Shown one piece after another: positions 1 through 8,265 of a stretch of 44,817 bases of DNA. Under the pieces are notes generated by a model. The model was not told the origin of the DNA. It searched no databases and saw nothing but the letters and a program-made list of their open reading frames with translations. Source of the DNA: Pseudomonadota bacterium (lineage in GTDB: Bacteria; Pseudomonadota; Gammaproteobacteria; Steroidobacterales; Steroidobacteraceae); NCBI GenBank assembly GCA_018241505.1, contig JAFEDS010000003.1:46650-91466 (forward strand). Reading direction: 5' to 3'. Position 1 is the first letter of the stretch, and every line of letters starts with the position of its first letter. A program made the position numbers and the translations under genes.

Positions 1-1
1 C

Positions 2-931
2 ATGACCGATGCGGACGTCGACGGATCCCACATCCGGACTCTGCTGCTGACGTTCTTCTACCGGCAGATCCCGATGCTGATTGAGCGCGGCCATGTGTAT
101 ATCGCGCAGCCGCCGCTCTACAAGGTGAAGCGCGGCAAGCAGGAGTCGTACGTTAAGGACGATAACGAGCTGAATGCCGTGCTACTGAACAGTGCGCTGG
201 AGAACGCGGCTCTGCACGTAAACGCCGACGCCCCGCCCGTTTCGGGTTCTGGCCTCGAGTCTTTGGCCCGTCAGTACAACGAAGTGCAAGCCATCATCAA
301 GCGCTGGTCACGGCGCTACGACGATCGGCTCTTGGATCAACTGATCTACATGCCGGAAGTGCGGACGGAGAATTTCGATCGGATCGACTGGCTGCGCGGC
401 TGGGCGCAGGAGCTTCATCAGCGGCTCAACGCGCTCGATGACGGCACTCGGACCTATAAGGTTGAAGTCAGTGAGGCCAGCGACGGCCACGGTCCTCGCG
501 TGCTGATCAACAAGACGGAGCACGGCACCCCGAGCAAGAAGTACCTGCCACGGGAGTTCTTCGAATCGGCCGAGTACCAGCGGATCGCTGACCTGGCGCG
601 GACGCTGGCTGGGTTGATTGGCGAGGGCGCCTACGTGACTCGTGGCGAGGATCGCTACGAGATCGGCTCCTTCAAGGACGCAATGAAGTGGCTCTTTGAC
701 CAGGCGCGCCGTGGACAGCACATCCAGCGCTACAAAGGTCTGGGCGAGATGAACCCGGAGCAGTTGTGGGATACGACCATCAACCCGGATTCGCGTCGGC
801 TCATGCAGGTCAAGATTGACGATGCGGTAGCCGCGGACGACATCTTCACTACGCTCATGGGTGATCAGGTCGAGCCGCGTCGCGAGTTCATAGAGAAGAA
901 CGCACTCTCGGTAATGAACCTCGACGTCTGA
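2..931 (+). CDS. gyrB: DNA gyrase subunit B, C-terminal part (5' end outside window)
   Basis: This is the C-terminal 309 residues of the ATPase subunit of DNA gyrase, which introduces negative supercoils together with GyrA. The window opens inside the TOPRIM domain: the Mg-binding DADVDG motif lies at visible residues 3-8, followed by the conserved run to QPPLYKVKRG. The stretch from about residue 45 to 235 is the roughly 170-residue insertion typical of Gram-negative GyrB. The GyrA-contacting tail QRYKGLGEMNPEQLW and the end NALSVMNLDV are intact. The true start lies upstream of base 1; the Met at base 2 is internal. In related bacteria gyrB follows dnaA-dnaN-recF, so the origin is probably just to the left (inference). 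The gene converges on the antiporter gene, with a hairpin between them. Confidence 0.97.
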   Translation: MTDADVDGSHIRTLLLTFFYRQIPMLIERGHVYIAQPPLYKVKRGKQESYVKDDNELNAVLLNSALENAALHVNADAPPVSGSGLESLARQYNEVQAIIKRWSRRYDDRLLDQLIYMPEVRTENFDRIDWLRGWAQELHQRLNALDDGTRTYKVEVSEASDGHGPRVLINKTEHGTPSKKYLPREFFESAEYQRIADLARTLAGLIGEGAYVTRGEDRYEIGSFKDAMKWLFDQARRGQHIQRYKGLGEMNPEQLWDTTINPDSRRLMQVKIDDAVAADDIFTTLMGDQVEPRREFIEKNALSVMNLDV

Positions 932-935
932 GCAG

Positions 936-994
936 TTTCGCCTTCGCGAGCAAGGGTCTTGTCGATGGCTAAGCCCTTGATAGTGAAGGCGAAA
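936..994. terminator. Nested inverted repeat between convergent genes, possible bidirectional terminator
   Basis: An outer 10-bp arm TTTCGCCTTC (936-945) pairs with GAAGGCGAAA (985-994). After symmetrical 5-base internal loops, an inner arm CAAGGG (951-956) pairs with CCCTTG (974-979). The apical loop is 17 bases. It begins 4 bases after the gyrB stop and covers the stop codon of the converging antiporter gene. There is no T-run on either side, so it is not a textbook intrinsic terminator; it could act with Rho, protect 3' ends, or be a degenerate REP-like unit. Confidence 0.5.
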
Positions 995-1979
995 TCAACC
1001 ACACGCCCAATACGAACAGAGCGTAGCCCGCTGCAAACGACGCCAGGCGCACTGGCGTCAGCGTGTCCCGTCGCAATAGCAGCAGCAACCCAGCCACGGC
1101 TCCCGCAGTAACGGCGGCCGCAACGGCCAGTGCGCCATCAAAGAGCCACGGGGTGAAGAACAGTCCCAGCGCGGTGGGCACGGTCGCCTGAACCATCATC
1201 GAACCGCTGATATTCGACAACGCCAGGCGATGCTTCCCCTGCCGGATCCAGATGATTGCGTTCATGGTCTCCGGCAGCTCGGTGGCAATGGGGCTCAAAA
1301 ACAAGGCGACCACGGTCGACGGAATTCCCAACCAGGGGCCAATTGTGTCGAGTTGGGCGACGAAGACGTGAGATGCCACGAAAATCACGATCAATGCCAG
1401 TAAAGTCTGGCCGGCGATCATCGGCCATCCCGGTTCTCCCGCGGCCCGTCGCTGAAACAGGAGTGGTTCGAGCTCGCCTTCCGCCTCATCCCCCTCGTGC
1501 CGCACCTCCGCCCACGTGTAGGCGACATACGCCGCCAGAAATAACCACCCAAGCCAGGGTTTGAGCGCGAAGGCCAGGAAGCCCAGGCCGATCTTGAACA
1601 CAAAGATCAGCAGAAACCACCCTTGATCACGACATAATCGTTGACAATTGACGCTAATGGGCGCATTTGGGCGCTGTGATCGCGTCAGCAGAAGCATGAT
1701 CCCGACAACCGGATACGCGATGGTGGCCAGCACCAATGGACCGCCCAGTGCGGCGCCGACACCGATGTTCTTCGCTTCAGGTGTATGGCCAAACACTACC
1801 GCGACGAAGGTGACGACGCTTTCGGGCAGAGCAGTGCCGAAGGCGGCCAGTACGGTGCCGACCGCGTTCTGGGAAATGCCGGCCTTATGGCCGGCCCACT
1901 CCACGCCGTTGACGAAGTATTCGCAGGCCCAGTAGACGAATGCAGCGGAGAGGAGCAGCGCAACCGCTGCCAAGAGCAT
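969..1979 (-). CDS. Sodium/calcium exchanger family membrane protein (CaxA/YrbG-like)
   Basis: This predicted inner-membrane cation antiporter of the CaCA superfamily exchanges Ca2+ (or a similar cation) for Na+ or H+. The protein is almost entirely hydrophobic, with about ten membrane segments in two halves. The first half carries the alpha-1 motif GTALPES, with the acidic residue used for ion binding; the second half carries the matching ATELPETMNAI and SNISGS. A charged loop (about residues 155-175, rich in Glu) separates the halves, as in the family. I chose the Met at 1979 because the residues after it begin the first membrane helix; a GTG at 2054 would overlap the upstream lipoprotein gene by 28 bases. 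Ion specificity cannot be read from sequence alone. Confidence 0.85.
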   Translation of the reverse strand: MLLAAVALLLSAAFVYWACEYFVNGVEWAGHKAGISQNAVGTVLAAFGTALPESVVTFVAVVFGHTPEAKNIGVGAALGGPLVLATIAYPVVGIMLLLTRSQRPNAPISVNCQRLCRDQGWFLLIFVFKIGLGFLAFALKPWLGWLFLAAYVAYTWAEVRHEGDEAEGELEPLLFQRRAAGEPGWPMIAGQTLLALIVIFVASHVFVAQLDTIGPWLGIPSTVVALFLSPIATELPETMNAIIWIRQGKHRLALSNISGSMMVQATVPTALGLFFTPWLFDGALAVAAAVTAGAVAGLLLLLRRDTLTPVRLASFAAGYALFVLGVWLISPSLSRA

Positions 1980-2026
1980 GGATGAATTCAAATTGCCGAC
2001 CGAGGGGGCTGGGATCGGGAAATATC

Positions 2027-2743
2027 TTACATAAACTGCTTCGCGAGCTCCCACGCAGTCGCATCGATCGCCGACTGCAACGCCCGCGCGGTTTTAGTGG
2101 GATCGGTCTGAAACGCAGCGCGGTTCCTGAAGCTGAGTTTGTCATCCGCGCGCACGAGCACGGCGTCCTCGTCCGTATTCTCGGTACACCCGTAGACAAT
2201 CCGGTCCTGGAAAAGAATCGAGTTGTCTTTGGCGCTCACCAGCCGCGCAGCTATCTCCAGGCGCGGACGATAAGCCGTCGACGACTGAGGTGCCTCAAAG
2301 CCAACATATGTCGCATACACATCGAGGTACGCGTCCACCTTCTTCTCACGCGGATACTTCGACAGAAACCTCGAGCGTTCCTTGTCGGGACGCGCACCGG
2401 TGAGGCGGTTGATGGTGAAACCAACTTTACCCACCGCTTGGGCAATGGAGTTGGCCAGGGACGTACGAAAATCATAGTGTGCATCGGCGAGAGCGCTCTC
2501 GACCACCTGGGTGGCACCGGCCGCGCGCTGGGATTCAACCAGATTGCCCACCAGGCCGAAGCCGGCCCCGATGGGGTTCATGATTCGCGCCTGGGCGTGC
2601 TCCGGGGTGCCGATGGGAACGACCTGGATGCGTTTGACACTGGCGCGGACGGAACGATCGAAGGTTTGAGTGGGTAACGAGCCGCAGGCGGCCAATGTGC
2701 ACGTCAGGACGATCGCAAAACACAGCTTCGAATAGGCCCGCAT
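2027..2743 (-). CDS. Putative lipoprotein of unknown function
   Basis: A 238-residue protein with a lipoprotein signal peptide: charged start MRAYSK, a hydrophobic stretch, then a lipobox LAAC with the cysteine at about residue 20. Ser follows at +2, which by the Lol rule favours the outer membrane. The mature part is soluble and mixed alpha/beta, with no motif I recognise; a segment near residues 80-140 (ALADAHYDFRTSLANSIAQA onward) resembles envelope proteins that form periplasmic assemblies, but I do not assign a family. The Met at 2743 is preferred over the GTG at 2779 because it places the signal peptide at the N-terminus. It lies 47 bases upstream of the antiporter gene and 115 bases downstream of plsC, so it may be read with either. 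Confidence 0.75.
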   Translation of the reverse strand: MRAYSKLCFAIVLTCTLAACGSLPTQTFDRSVRASVKRIQVVPIGTPEHAQARIMNPIGAGFGLVGNLVESQRAAGATQVVESALADAHYDFRTSLANSIAQAVGKVGFTINRLTGARPDKERSRFLSKYPREKKVDAYLDVYATYVGFEAPQSSTAYRPRLEIAARLVSAKDNSILFQDRIVYGCTENTDEDAVLVRADDKLSFRNRAAFQTDPTKTARALQSAIDATAWELAKQFM

Positions 2744-2858
2744 GGTTTCCGGAAGCGTCGCGGCCCAGTTGAAAACCACCGCGGCGTCCGAGTGCGATTC
2801 TCATTCAAACGAAGCTACGCAAATACTGCGCGCGTCGCGTTATTGCCGCGGGCGTTTC

Positions 2859-3569
2859 TCAGCCGGCCAGACTCGAGACGGTGCTCTCAATCCAGTCCTG
2901 GACTTCCTTGTTGATTTCCCGCACATCGCGGCCCCTTGGCTCAATGGGCGGTCCTATTACGACGCGCACCGTACCGGGTTTCTTCAGCCAGCCGCGACGG
3001 GGCCAATAGCTCCCTGCGTTATGTGCTACGGGAACGATCAGCTTGTTTTGCTCGACCGCCAGCAACGTGCCACTGACTCCGTATTTCCGTGTCTGGCCGA
3101 GTGGCATGCGGGTGCCTTCGGGAAAGATCATGATCCAGTCGCCTTCGTCCAACCGCTGCTTGCCTTGCTCGACCACCTGGCCGACGGCGGAGTGTCCTGA
3201 CTTTCGATCGATGGCAATGGCGTGCAACTGGCGGATGCCCCAACCGACAACGGGGATCCACGTCAGCTCGCGTTTCAACACCCACACCTGCCGCGGGAAG
3301 ACGACAGCCATGGCGATGGTTTCCCACGACGATGAGTGCTTCCACAGCGCAATGTGATTGCCGGAAGGCATGTTCTCGCGGCCTTCGATGCGATAGTCGA
3401 GGCGGCACGTGACTCGCAACGCCCACAACAGCACCAGTCCCCACACGCGCGCGAGAATGAATCGCTTGCGAAATGGCAGGAACGAGCACGCAATCACAAA
3501 AAAGATGGCGTAGAAAAAAGTCCAGGCAAACAGGAAGAAGGTGAATACCAGGGAGCCGATGAACTGCAT
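2859..3569 (-). CDS. plsC: Lysophospholipid acyltransferase, PlsC/AGPAT family
   Basis: A membrane-bound 1-acylglycerol-3-phosphate acyltransferase that transfers an acyl chain onto lysophosphatidic acid in phospholipid synthesis. An N-terminal hydrophobic segment (about residues 5-35) anchors it. The acyltransferase block I appears as KHSSSWET (around residue 77), an HX4E version of the usual HX4D. Block III is FPEGTRMPLG (around residues 150-160), and a later IVPVAHNAG corresponds to block IV. HX4E with a preceding Lys is, from memory, common in the PlsC subgroup next to glyS in Gammaproteobacteria, so I do not treat it as inactivating. It starts 18 bases after the glyS stop and is probably cotranscribed as glyQ-glyS-plsC. 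Confidence 0.9.
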   Translation of the reverse strand: MQFIGSLVFTFFLFAWTFFYAIFFVIACSFLPFRKRFILARVWGLVLLWALRVTCRLDYRIEGRENMPSGNHIALWKHSSSWETIAMAVVFPRQVWVLKRELTWIPVVGWGIRQLHAIAIDRKSGHSAVGQVVEQGKQRLDEGDWIMIFPEGTRMPLGQTRKYGVSGTLLAVEQNKLIVPVAHNAGSYWPRRGWLKKPGTVRVVIGPPIEPRGRDVREINKEVQDWIESTVSSLAG

Positions 3570-3587
3570 TGTGAGCGGTCTATGGGT

Positions 3588-5861
3588 TCAGCCGGGAAGC
3601 CGGGACAGGTCGGCGATTCCAATGAACAGGCCGTGGAGCTGTGCGAGCAGGGCGAGTCTGTTTCTACGCAGCCGCGGGTCCTCGTCCATTACCATCACCT
3701 TTTCAAAGAAGGCATCCACCGGCGGTCGAAGCTGAGCGAGCCGGCCGAGCGCATTGGCGTATTCGCGTTGGGCGACAGCGGTTGCGACCGAGTCCTGCAG
3801 CCCGCGCATGGCATCGTACAGATTCACTTCCGCGGTATCCTTCAGGGCTTCGACGTCGACGTTGTTGTGGGTCTGTTCGCCTGACTTGCGCAGGATGTTG
3901 GCAATGCGCTTGTTGGCGGAAGCGAGGCTGGTGGCTTCCGGCAGATCCAGGAAAGCGCGAAGCGCCTTGAGGCGCGCATCGAAATCCAACGGTGAGCCGG
4001 GCTTTGTGGCCAACACGGCATCGAACATTTCGGTGGTAATCGCCGAGCCGGACGCAGCGTTACGCTCCAGATAGTAGGCGCGGAGGCGTTCCATGATGAA
4101 GTCGTAGACCTGGTCCTCGGTGGGCGCCGGTGGGGAACCCTTTGAGGGGGATGCGCCAGCGGGTGATCCCGTCTTCGGCGCCGCCTGACCGCTGCGGTCA
4201 GCAGCCAAGGCGCCGAGCGCCGTGTCCGCTGCGGCGGCTGCAGCCGGCTTTACGACCGAGGTGCCACTGCGGCCCGCCGCGTTGGCAGCTTTGGCCGCCC
4301 GAATGCGGTCAACATCTGCCCGGACATTAGCCAATGCCACGCGAATCAGCTTCTGCAAATCCAGGTTCAGGCGCTTCTCAATCAAAATCCGTAGCAGGCC
4401 GATGGCAGCACGGCGCAGGCCAAAGGGATCCTTCGCCCCGGTCGGCTTTTCGCCAATCTCAAAAATACCGGTCAGCGTATCGAGCTTGTCGGCAATCGCG
4501 ACAACGAGTCCCGCGTGGGTTTCGGGAAGCTCGTCACCGGCGCTGCGAGGCAGGTAGTGCTCACGGACGGCAACAGCGACCTCCGCCGGCTCGCCATCGG
4601 CGAGCGCGTAGTACGTGCCCATCACTCCCTGCAGCTCAGGGAACTCGCCGACCATCGCAGTCAACAAATCGCACTTGCAAAGGGCGGCGGCGCGCTCTGC
4701 TTCATAGCGGTCGCCAATACCTGTAGCGCCAATCTCTCCCGCCAGCGCGCGAATGCGCCGGGTTTTGTCACCGAGTGAGCCGAGCTTCACCTGGAATGTC
4801 ATTGCATCCAGAGCCGCGCTCCGCGACGCAAGGGAATGCTTGCGATCCTGCTCCCAGAAGAACGCCGCATCAGCGAGCCGCGGCCGCACGACCCTCTCGT
4901 TGCCCTCGCGAACTTTCGCGGGATCGTGGCTCTCGATGTTGCTTACGGTAATAAAGCTCGGCAACAAACGCCCTTGCGCATCTTCAACTGCAAAATAGCG
5001 CTGATGGTCCTGGAGCGTCGAAATCAACACCTCGCGGGGCAGTGCCAGGAAGCGCTCGTCGAAGCGGCCGGCCAGCGGCACGGGCCACTCGACCAGGGCG
5101 GTGACCTCATCGAGCAATGCATCGCTGATCAGGGCACGGCCGCCCAGCGACTGGGCAACTTCCACCACCTTTGTGCGGATCAGGTCGCGGCGCTTCGCGA
5201 AGTCCGCGAGCACAAACCCGCGCTTCTCGAGCATGCTCTCGTAATTTGCGGGCGAGCTCACGTGTAGGGGCTTCGGCGCGTGAAACCGGTGTCCGCGCGT
5301 CTCGTTGCCGGACTCGATATCCAACAGCCGCGCCGGCAACACTTCCGTGCCGTACAACATCACCAGCCAATGTACCGGGCGTACGAACTCAGCCGTGCCG
5401 GAGCCCCAGTGCATGCGCCGGGGAATGGGCAGCGCATCAAGAGACGACTGAACAATCGTCGGGAGCAAGTCGGTTGCGGCAGCTCCCGGCTTGGTGCCGA
5501 TGAAGAACAGGAAGGAGCCTTTGGGTTCTTCCAGCTTTTGCAATTCATTGACGGAAATGCCGCAACTGTCTGCGAATGCGGTGGCGGCGCGCGTGGGGTT
5601 GCCCGCCGAATCAAAGGCCGCTGTCACTGGAGGACCGCGCCGCTTGATGTCCTGATCGGGTTGGCGCGCTATCAGCTTCTTGACCCAGACTGCCAGGCGG
5701 CGCGGCGTGGCGTACGAAACGAGGCCGCTGTGAGTCAGGCCCGCCTTTTCGAGACCGGCCTGTATTCCGGAGGCGAATGCCAGCTCCAGGCCGCGCAATG
5801 CTTTGGGCGGCAGCTCTTCCGTTCCCAGCTCAACCAGGAAGTCCTTCTTTTCGACGGTCAT
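3588..5861 (-). CDS. glyS: Glycine--tRNA ligase beta subunit
   Basis: The large subunit of the alpha2-beta2 bacterial glycyl-tRNA synthetase, which binds tRNA-Gly and cooperates with GlyQ to charge it. The N-terminus ([16 protein letters not shown]) and the core Hxx[18 protein letters not shown]-like and C-terminal [18 protein letters not shown] segments are typical. At 757 residues it is about 60 longer than the common ~690. The excess is an Ala/Gly/Ser/Pro-rich stretch at about residues 520-580 (including [18 protein letters not shown]), just before the conserved [11 protein letters not shown] of the C-terminal region. The ATG overlaps the glyQ stop by four bases (TCAT on the plus strand at 5858-5861), which indicates translational coupling. 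Confidence 0.97.
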   Translation of the reverse strand: MTVEKKDFLVELGTEELPPKALRGLELAFASGIQAGLEKAGLTHSGLVSYATPRRLAVWVKKLIARQPDQDIKRRGPPVTAAFDSAGNPTRAATAFADSCGISVNELQKLEEPKGSFLFFIGTKPGAAATDLLPTIVQSSLDALPIPRRMHWGSGTAEFVRPVHWLVMLYGTEVLPARLLDIESGNETRGHRFHAPKPLHVSSPANYESMLEKRGFVLADFAKRRDLIRTKVVEVAQSLGGRALISDALLDEVTALVEWPVPLAGRFDERFLALPREVLISTLQDHQRYFAVEDAQGRLLPSFITVSNIESHDPAKVREGNERVVRPRLADAAFFWEQDRKHSLASRSAALDAMTFQVKLGSLGDKTRRIRALAGEIGATGIGDRYEAERAAALCKCDLLTAMVGEFPELQGVMGTYYALADGEPAEVAVAVREHYLPRSAGDELPETHAGLVVAIADKLDTLTGIFEIGEKPTGAKDPFGLRRAAIGLLRILIEKRLNLDLQKLIRVALANVRADVDRIRAAKAANAAGRSGTSVVKPAAAAAADTALGALAADRSGQAAPKTGSPAGASPSKGSPPAPTEDQVYDFIMERLRAYYLERNAASGSAITTEMFDAVLATKPGSPLDFDARLKALRAFLDLPEATSLASANKRIANILRKSGEQTHNNVDVEALKDTAEVNLYDAMRGLQDSVATAVAQREYANALGRLAQLRPPVDAFFEKVMVMDEDPRLRRNRLALLAQLHGLFIGIADLSRLPG

Positions 5862-6778
5862 GCCGCGGCTCCCGCATCCTGCTTCAGCATGGGGAACCCG
5901 AGCGCCTCGCGGCTCGCGTAGTAAGTCTGGGCGACCTGGCTGGCGAGCGTTCGAACTCGAAGGATGTAGCGCTGCCGCTCAGTGACGGAGATCGCGCGCC
6001 GGGCGTCCAACAGGTTGAATGTGTGGGAAGCCTTTAGTACCTGCTCATACGCCGGCAACGCCAGCTTCGCCGCCAACAACTCCTTGCACATGGATTCGTG
6101 CTCGTCGAAATGACGGAACAACATCTGTACGTCGGCGATCTCGAAGTTGTAGGTGGACTGTTCGACTTCGTTCTGGTGGTAAACGTCCCGGTACGTCACA
6201 GGCCCGCGCGGACCATAGGTCCAGACGATGTCATAGATGCTCTCAACGCCCTGCAGATACATCGCGAGGCGTTCGAGGCCGTAAGTGATCTCGCCTGACA
6301 CCGGCCTGCAATCGAGGCCGCCGACCTGTTGGAAATAAGTGAACTGCGAGATTTCCATTCCATTCAACCAGACTTCCCAACCCAATCCCCACGCCCCCAA
6401 CGTAGGCGATTCCCAGTTGTCCTCCACAAAGCGAATGTCGTGAACCAGCGGATCCAGTCCGAGCGAGCGCAAACTGCCGAGGTACAGATCCTGGAAATCC
6501 GCCGGCGATGGTTTGATGATCACCTGGTACTGGTAGTAGTGCTGCAGGCGGAAGGGATTGTCGCCGTAGCGGCCGTCGGTGGGCCGGCGCGACGGTTGCA
6601 CGTATGCCGCGCTCCACGGTTCCGGACCAATGGAGCGAAGGAATGTCGCGGTATGGAAAGTACCCGCACCGACCTCCATATCGTAGGGCTGCAGGATCAG
6701 GCACCCCTGGTCGGACCAGTAGCGTTGCAAGCCGAATATGAGCTCCTGGAACGTGCGCGGCGCCGTGCCGATCTTCAT
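5858..6778 (-). CDS. glyQ: Glycine--tRNA ligase alpha subunit
   Basis: The catalytic small subunit of glycyl-tRNA synthetase, a class II aminoacyl-tRNA synthetase that forms glycyl-adenylate. At 306 residues it matches the family length of about 300. Typical stretches are [18 protein letters not shown] near the start, [19 protein letters not shown] (class II motif 2 region, residues 30-50), [20 protein letters not shown], and [21 protein letters not shown]. It is the first gene of the minus-strand glyQ-glyS-plsC group. The ATG at 6778 is followed directly by conserved sequence, so the start is secure. A weak promoter -10 lies about 60 bases upstream. Confidence 0.98.
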   Translation of the reverse strand: MKIGTAPRTFQELIFGLQRYWSDQGCLILQPYDMEVGAGTFHTATFLRSIGPEPWSAAYVQPSRRPTDGRYGDNPFRLQHYYQYQVIIKPSPADFQDLYLGSLRSLGLDPLVHDIRFVEDNWESPTLGAWGLGWEVWLNGMEISQFTYFQQVGGLDCRPVSGEITYGLERLAMYLQGVESIYDIVWTYGPRGPVTYRDVYHQNEVEQSTYNFEIADVQMLFRHFDEHESMCKELLAAKLALPAYEQVLKASHTFNLLDARRAISVTERQRYILRVRTLASQVAQTYYASREALGFPMLKQDAGAAA

Positions 6779-6837
6779 GCGTCAACCTATCGGTAAGCTC
6801 GAGAGCCGCTGCGGCTCCCAAGGCGAAATGGCCCGCG

Positions 6838-6843
6838 AGTATA
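6838..6843 (-). promoter_or_regulatory. Possible -10 element of the glyQ operon
   Basis: On the minus strand the sequence reads TATACT within GCTATACTCGCGG, which matches five of six -10 bases and is set in a GC-rich context. It lies about 60 bases before the glyQ ATG and just past the stop of the RES toxin gene. I see no good -35 box 16-18 bases upstream, so the call is tentative. Confidence 0.35.
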
Positions 6844-6848
6844 GCGAA

Positions 6849-7565
6849 CTACCGCGCGTCGCCTCGCGCGAGCCCCAGTTGGCGGAGCTCATACACGCGG
6901 CTGATCCGCTTACCGTCCCACACGTAGCGCAAATGCACTCCTTGCCGGATATTCAGGATCAGCTTCGGCCGGTAGATGGCGAGGCATTCCCCACCGGTGT
7001 GCCGCACGCTGTCGTAAACGACCCCATTCGAGCCACCGCGTTTCAGTTGCCGTCCGAGCACCTGCGAAGAGATGTAGCTATCGGGGTCATAGATGTCAGG
7101 CTTTCGGGCGCGTTGGCCGCGGAGGTCGTGAAACGGTGCGGCCACATCCGCCAGGTAACTGCGCATATCCAGCTCCAGCGGATCCTGTCGCGTGGCGCGC
7201 AAGAAAACCTCGCGGTGGTAACACGTCTCCGCGACCGAAGTGGCGAGATTCTCGGCCGCATAGAACGCACCGAACGTTCCGTCGGCAAAGCGGCTTCCGG
7301 ACGGATCCAGATGCGTAAACGGCGCCATGATCACGGACCCACCAGGACCGAAAGCGCGGTCCTCTCGCGGCACGAGCTCAATGTCGCCCACCTCATCCCG
7401 CAAGCGTGGATTGGTGAGGGATTCGATCCAGTACAGCGCCTCCCAGTCAGCAGGGTCGGCCACCCGCTCGAACAGGTGGATGGTGGGATAACGGCTGGGG
7501 ATCACGCGAAAACACGGATGCCAGCGCACCTCGCTCACCGCGAGTGCGGTTTCGACGCTTTGCAT
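6849..7565 (-). CDS. RES-domain toxin of a RES/Xre toxin-antitoxin pair
   Basis: A 238-residue RES-family protein. Characterised relatives (MbcT, ParT) degrade NAD+ or ADP-ribosylate a metabolic enzyme, which stops growth. Hallmarks seen are an early FRVIPSRYP (19-27) with the conserved arginine, then GTFGAFYAAENLATSVAET (97-113) with the conserved Tyr and Glu. Near the C-terminus SNGVVYDSVRHTGGECLAIYRP (179-200) supplies the Ser of the R-E-S triad. It lies 9 bases downstream of the antitoxin gene in the same direction, the usual order for this type II system. The gene looks intact, with no frameshift. The exact chemistry (NAD phosphorolysis, hydrolysis or ADP-ribosyl transfer) cannot be told from sequence. 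Confidence 0.9.
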   Translation of the reverse strand: MQSVETALAVSEVRWHPCFRVIPSRYPTIHLFERVADPADWEALYWIESLTNPRLRDEVGDIELVPREDRAFGPGGSVIMAPFTHLDPSGSRFADGTFGAFYAAENLATSVAETCYHREVFLRATRQDPLELDMRSYLADVAAPFHDLRGQRARKPDIYDPDSYISSQVLGRQLKRGGSNGVVYDSVRHTGGECLAIYRPKLILNIRQGVHLRYVWDGKRISRVYELRQLGLARGDAR

Positions 7566-7574
7566 CAGGCTTAC

Positions 7575-7988
7575 TCAGCCGCGCTGCGCGTCGAGGTACT
7601 GACGGACGATATAAAGGTCCGAAACGTTGCCCGACAACATGCGATCGAGCGCAGAACGGCCACCAAACACGGCGGCTTCATTCGGACGGCGAATCCACTC
7701 GTCTGCCGCGCGCGTATCGGGCAGCAGAAGTTGAAGCGCCTTATAGATGCCGAGGATGTAGGAGATGCGCTCGAGCGTATCGCGCGGTAGGCGAACCTGG
7801 GATTCCTTGCGCCATTTGAAGAACGTGGACCGGGACGAAAGGCCGAGCAGCGTCAATTGTTCCGCAATAGACAGGTGCCACAGCTCGGCGATGCGGGTGA
7901 ACGCTCGTAAACCCACGGCTCCTGCAGCTTGTGGTGGCTGTTCGGATGGATTCCGTTTTCCATGCAATACACCGGATGGCAAGCTCAT
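7575..7988 (-). CDS. Xre/MbcA/ParS-type antitoxin
   Basis: A 137-residue antitoxin paired with the RES toxin. Residues about 27-65 form a helix-turn-helix-like region (ELWHLSIAEQLTLLG, then SSRSTFFKWRK). Residues about 70-137 are the MbcA/ParS/Xre toxin-binding domain, recognisable by ERISYILGIYKALQLLLP, WIRRPNEAAVFGGRSALDRML and the C-terminal DLYIVRQYLDAQRG, which in studied pairs plugs the toxin's active site. The start at 7988 has a purine-rich GGGAG about seven bases upstream. A promoter and a perfect 14-bp palindrome lie 32-59 bases upstream, so the protein probably represses its own operon (inference from the family). Confidence 0.92.
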   Translation of the reverse strand: MSLPSGVLHGKRNPSEQPPQAAGAVGLRAFTRIAELWHLSIAEQLTLLGLSSRSTFFKWRKESQVRLPRDTLERISYILGIYKALQLLLPDTRAADEWIRRPNEAAVFGGRSALDRMLSGNVSDLYIVRQYLDAQRG

Positions 7989-8019
7989 GACGACTCCCGG
8001 CTGGTCCAGATATGGACTT

Positions 8020-8047
8020 ACTATACACCTAGTCTATGGATAGACAA
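8020..8047 (-). promoter_or_regulatory. Toxin-antitoxin operon promoter with palindromic operator
   Basis: On the minus strand a -35-like TTGTCT (plus-strand 8042-8047) is separated by 16 bases from a -10 TATAGT (8020-8025), about 32 bases before the antitoxin ATG. A perfect palindrome GTCTAT-GG-ATAGAC occupies 8032-8045, covering the spacer and part of the -35. A repressor bound there would block RNA polymerase, as expected for autoregulation by the HTH antitoxin. Confidence 0.6.
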
Positions 8048-8115
8048 GCGGTCGCACCAAGATCAGGCGGGGCTGTGACGCGAGCCGCAACCGGGCCTCC
8101 ATAGACGTCCCCAAT

Positions 8116-8163
8116 TGCCCCATGGAGGTGCAAACTGTCACAACCGTGCCCCATACTGGTGCA
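8116..8163 (+). promoter_or_regulatory. Two NtrC-type enhancer sites upstream of glnA
   Basis: Two 17-base near-dyads follow the NtrC pattern TGCACCA-N3-TGGTGCA. Site 1 at 8116-8132 reads TGCCCCA-TGG-AGGTGCA; site 2 at 8147-8163 reads TGCCCCA-TAC-TGGTGCA. Their centres are 31 bases apart, about three helical turns, like the paired enhancer sites of enteric glnA. They sit about 116 and 85 bases upstream of the start expected from the sigma-54 promoter. The likely ligand, GlnG/NtrC, is encoded three genes downstream. Confidence 0.65.
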
Positions 8164-8213
8164 GCGCCAGGCGCGGGTGCCGCTAAGCATTTGATTTTTC
8201 AGCGCACCATTGT

Positions 8214-8229
8214 TGGCACAGCGCCTGCA
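8214..8229 (+). promoter_or_regulatory. Sigma-54 (RpoN) promoter of glnA
   Basis: The sequence TGGCACAGCGCCTGCA fits the -24/-12 consensus TGGCACG-N4-TTGCW with two mismatches. The invariant GG (8215-8216) and GC (8227-8228) have exactly the required 10 bases between them. Transcription would start near 8240, giving a leader of about 26 bases with GGAGG at 8257-8261 before the glnA ATG at 8266. Confidence 0.75.
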
Positions 8230-8265
8230 CTGTGAAGCCGCTCGAACGTGCAATCCGGAGGCGAT

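Noticed and set aside
1940-2677. Long plus-strand frame of 245 codons
   Set aside because: It is antisense to the lipoprotein gene, which has a signal peptide and lipobox; the plus frame has no recognisable motif.
2859-3569. PlsC inactivated by loss of the HX4D aspartate
   Set aside because: The HX4E form with a preceding Lys is, from memory, usual for this PlsC subgroup next to glyS.
8201-8219. Third NtrC-like dyad GCACC...GGCAC overlapping the -24 box
   Set aside because: The half-sites do not have the proper orientation or spacing, and the site would overlap the sigma-54 promoter.
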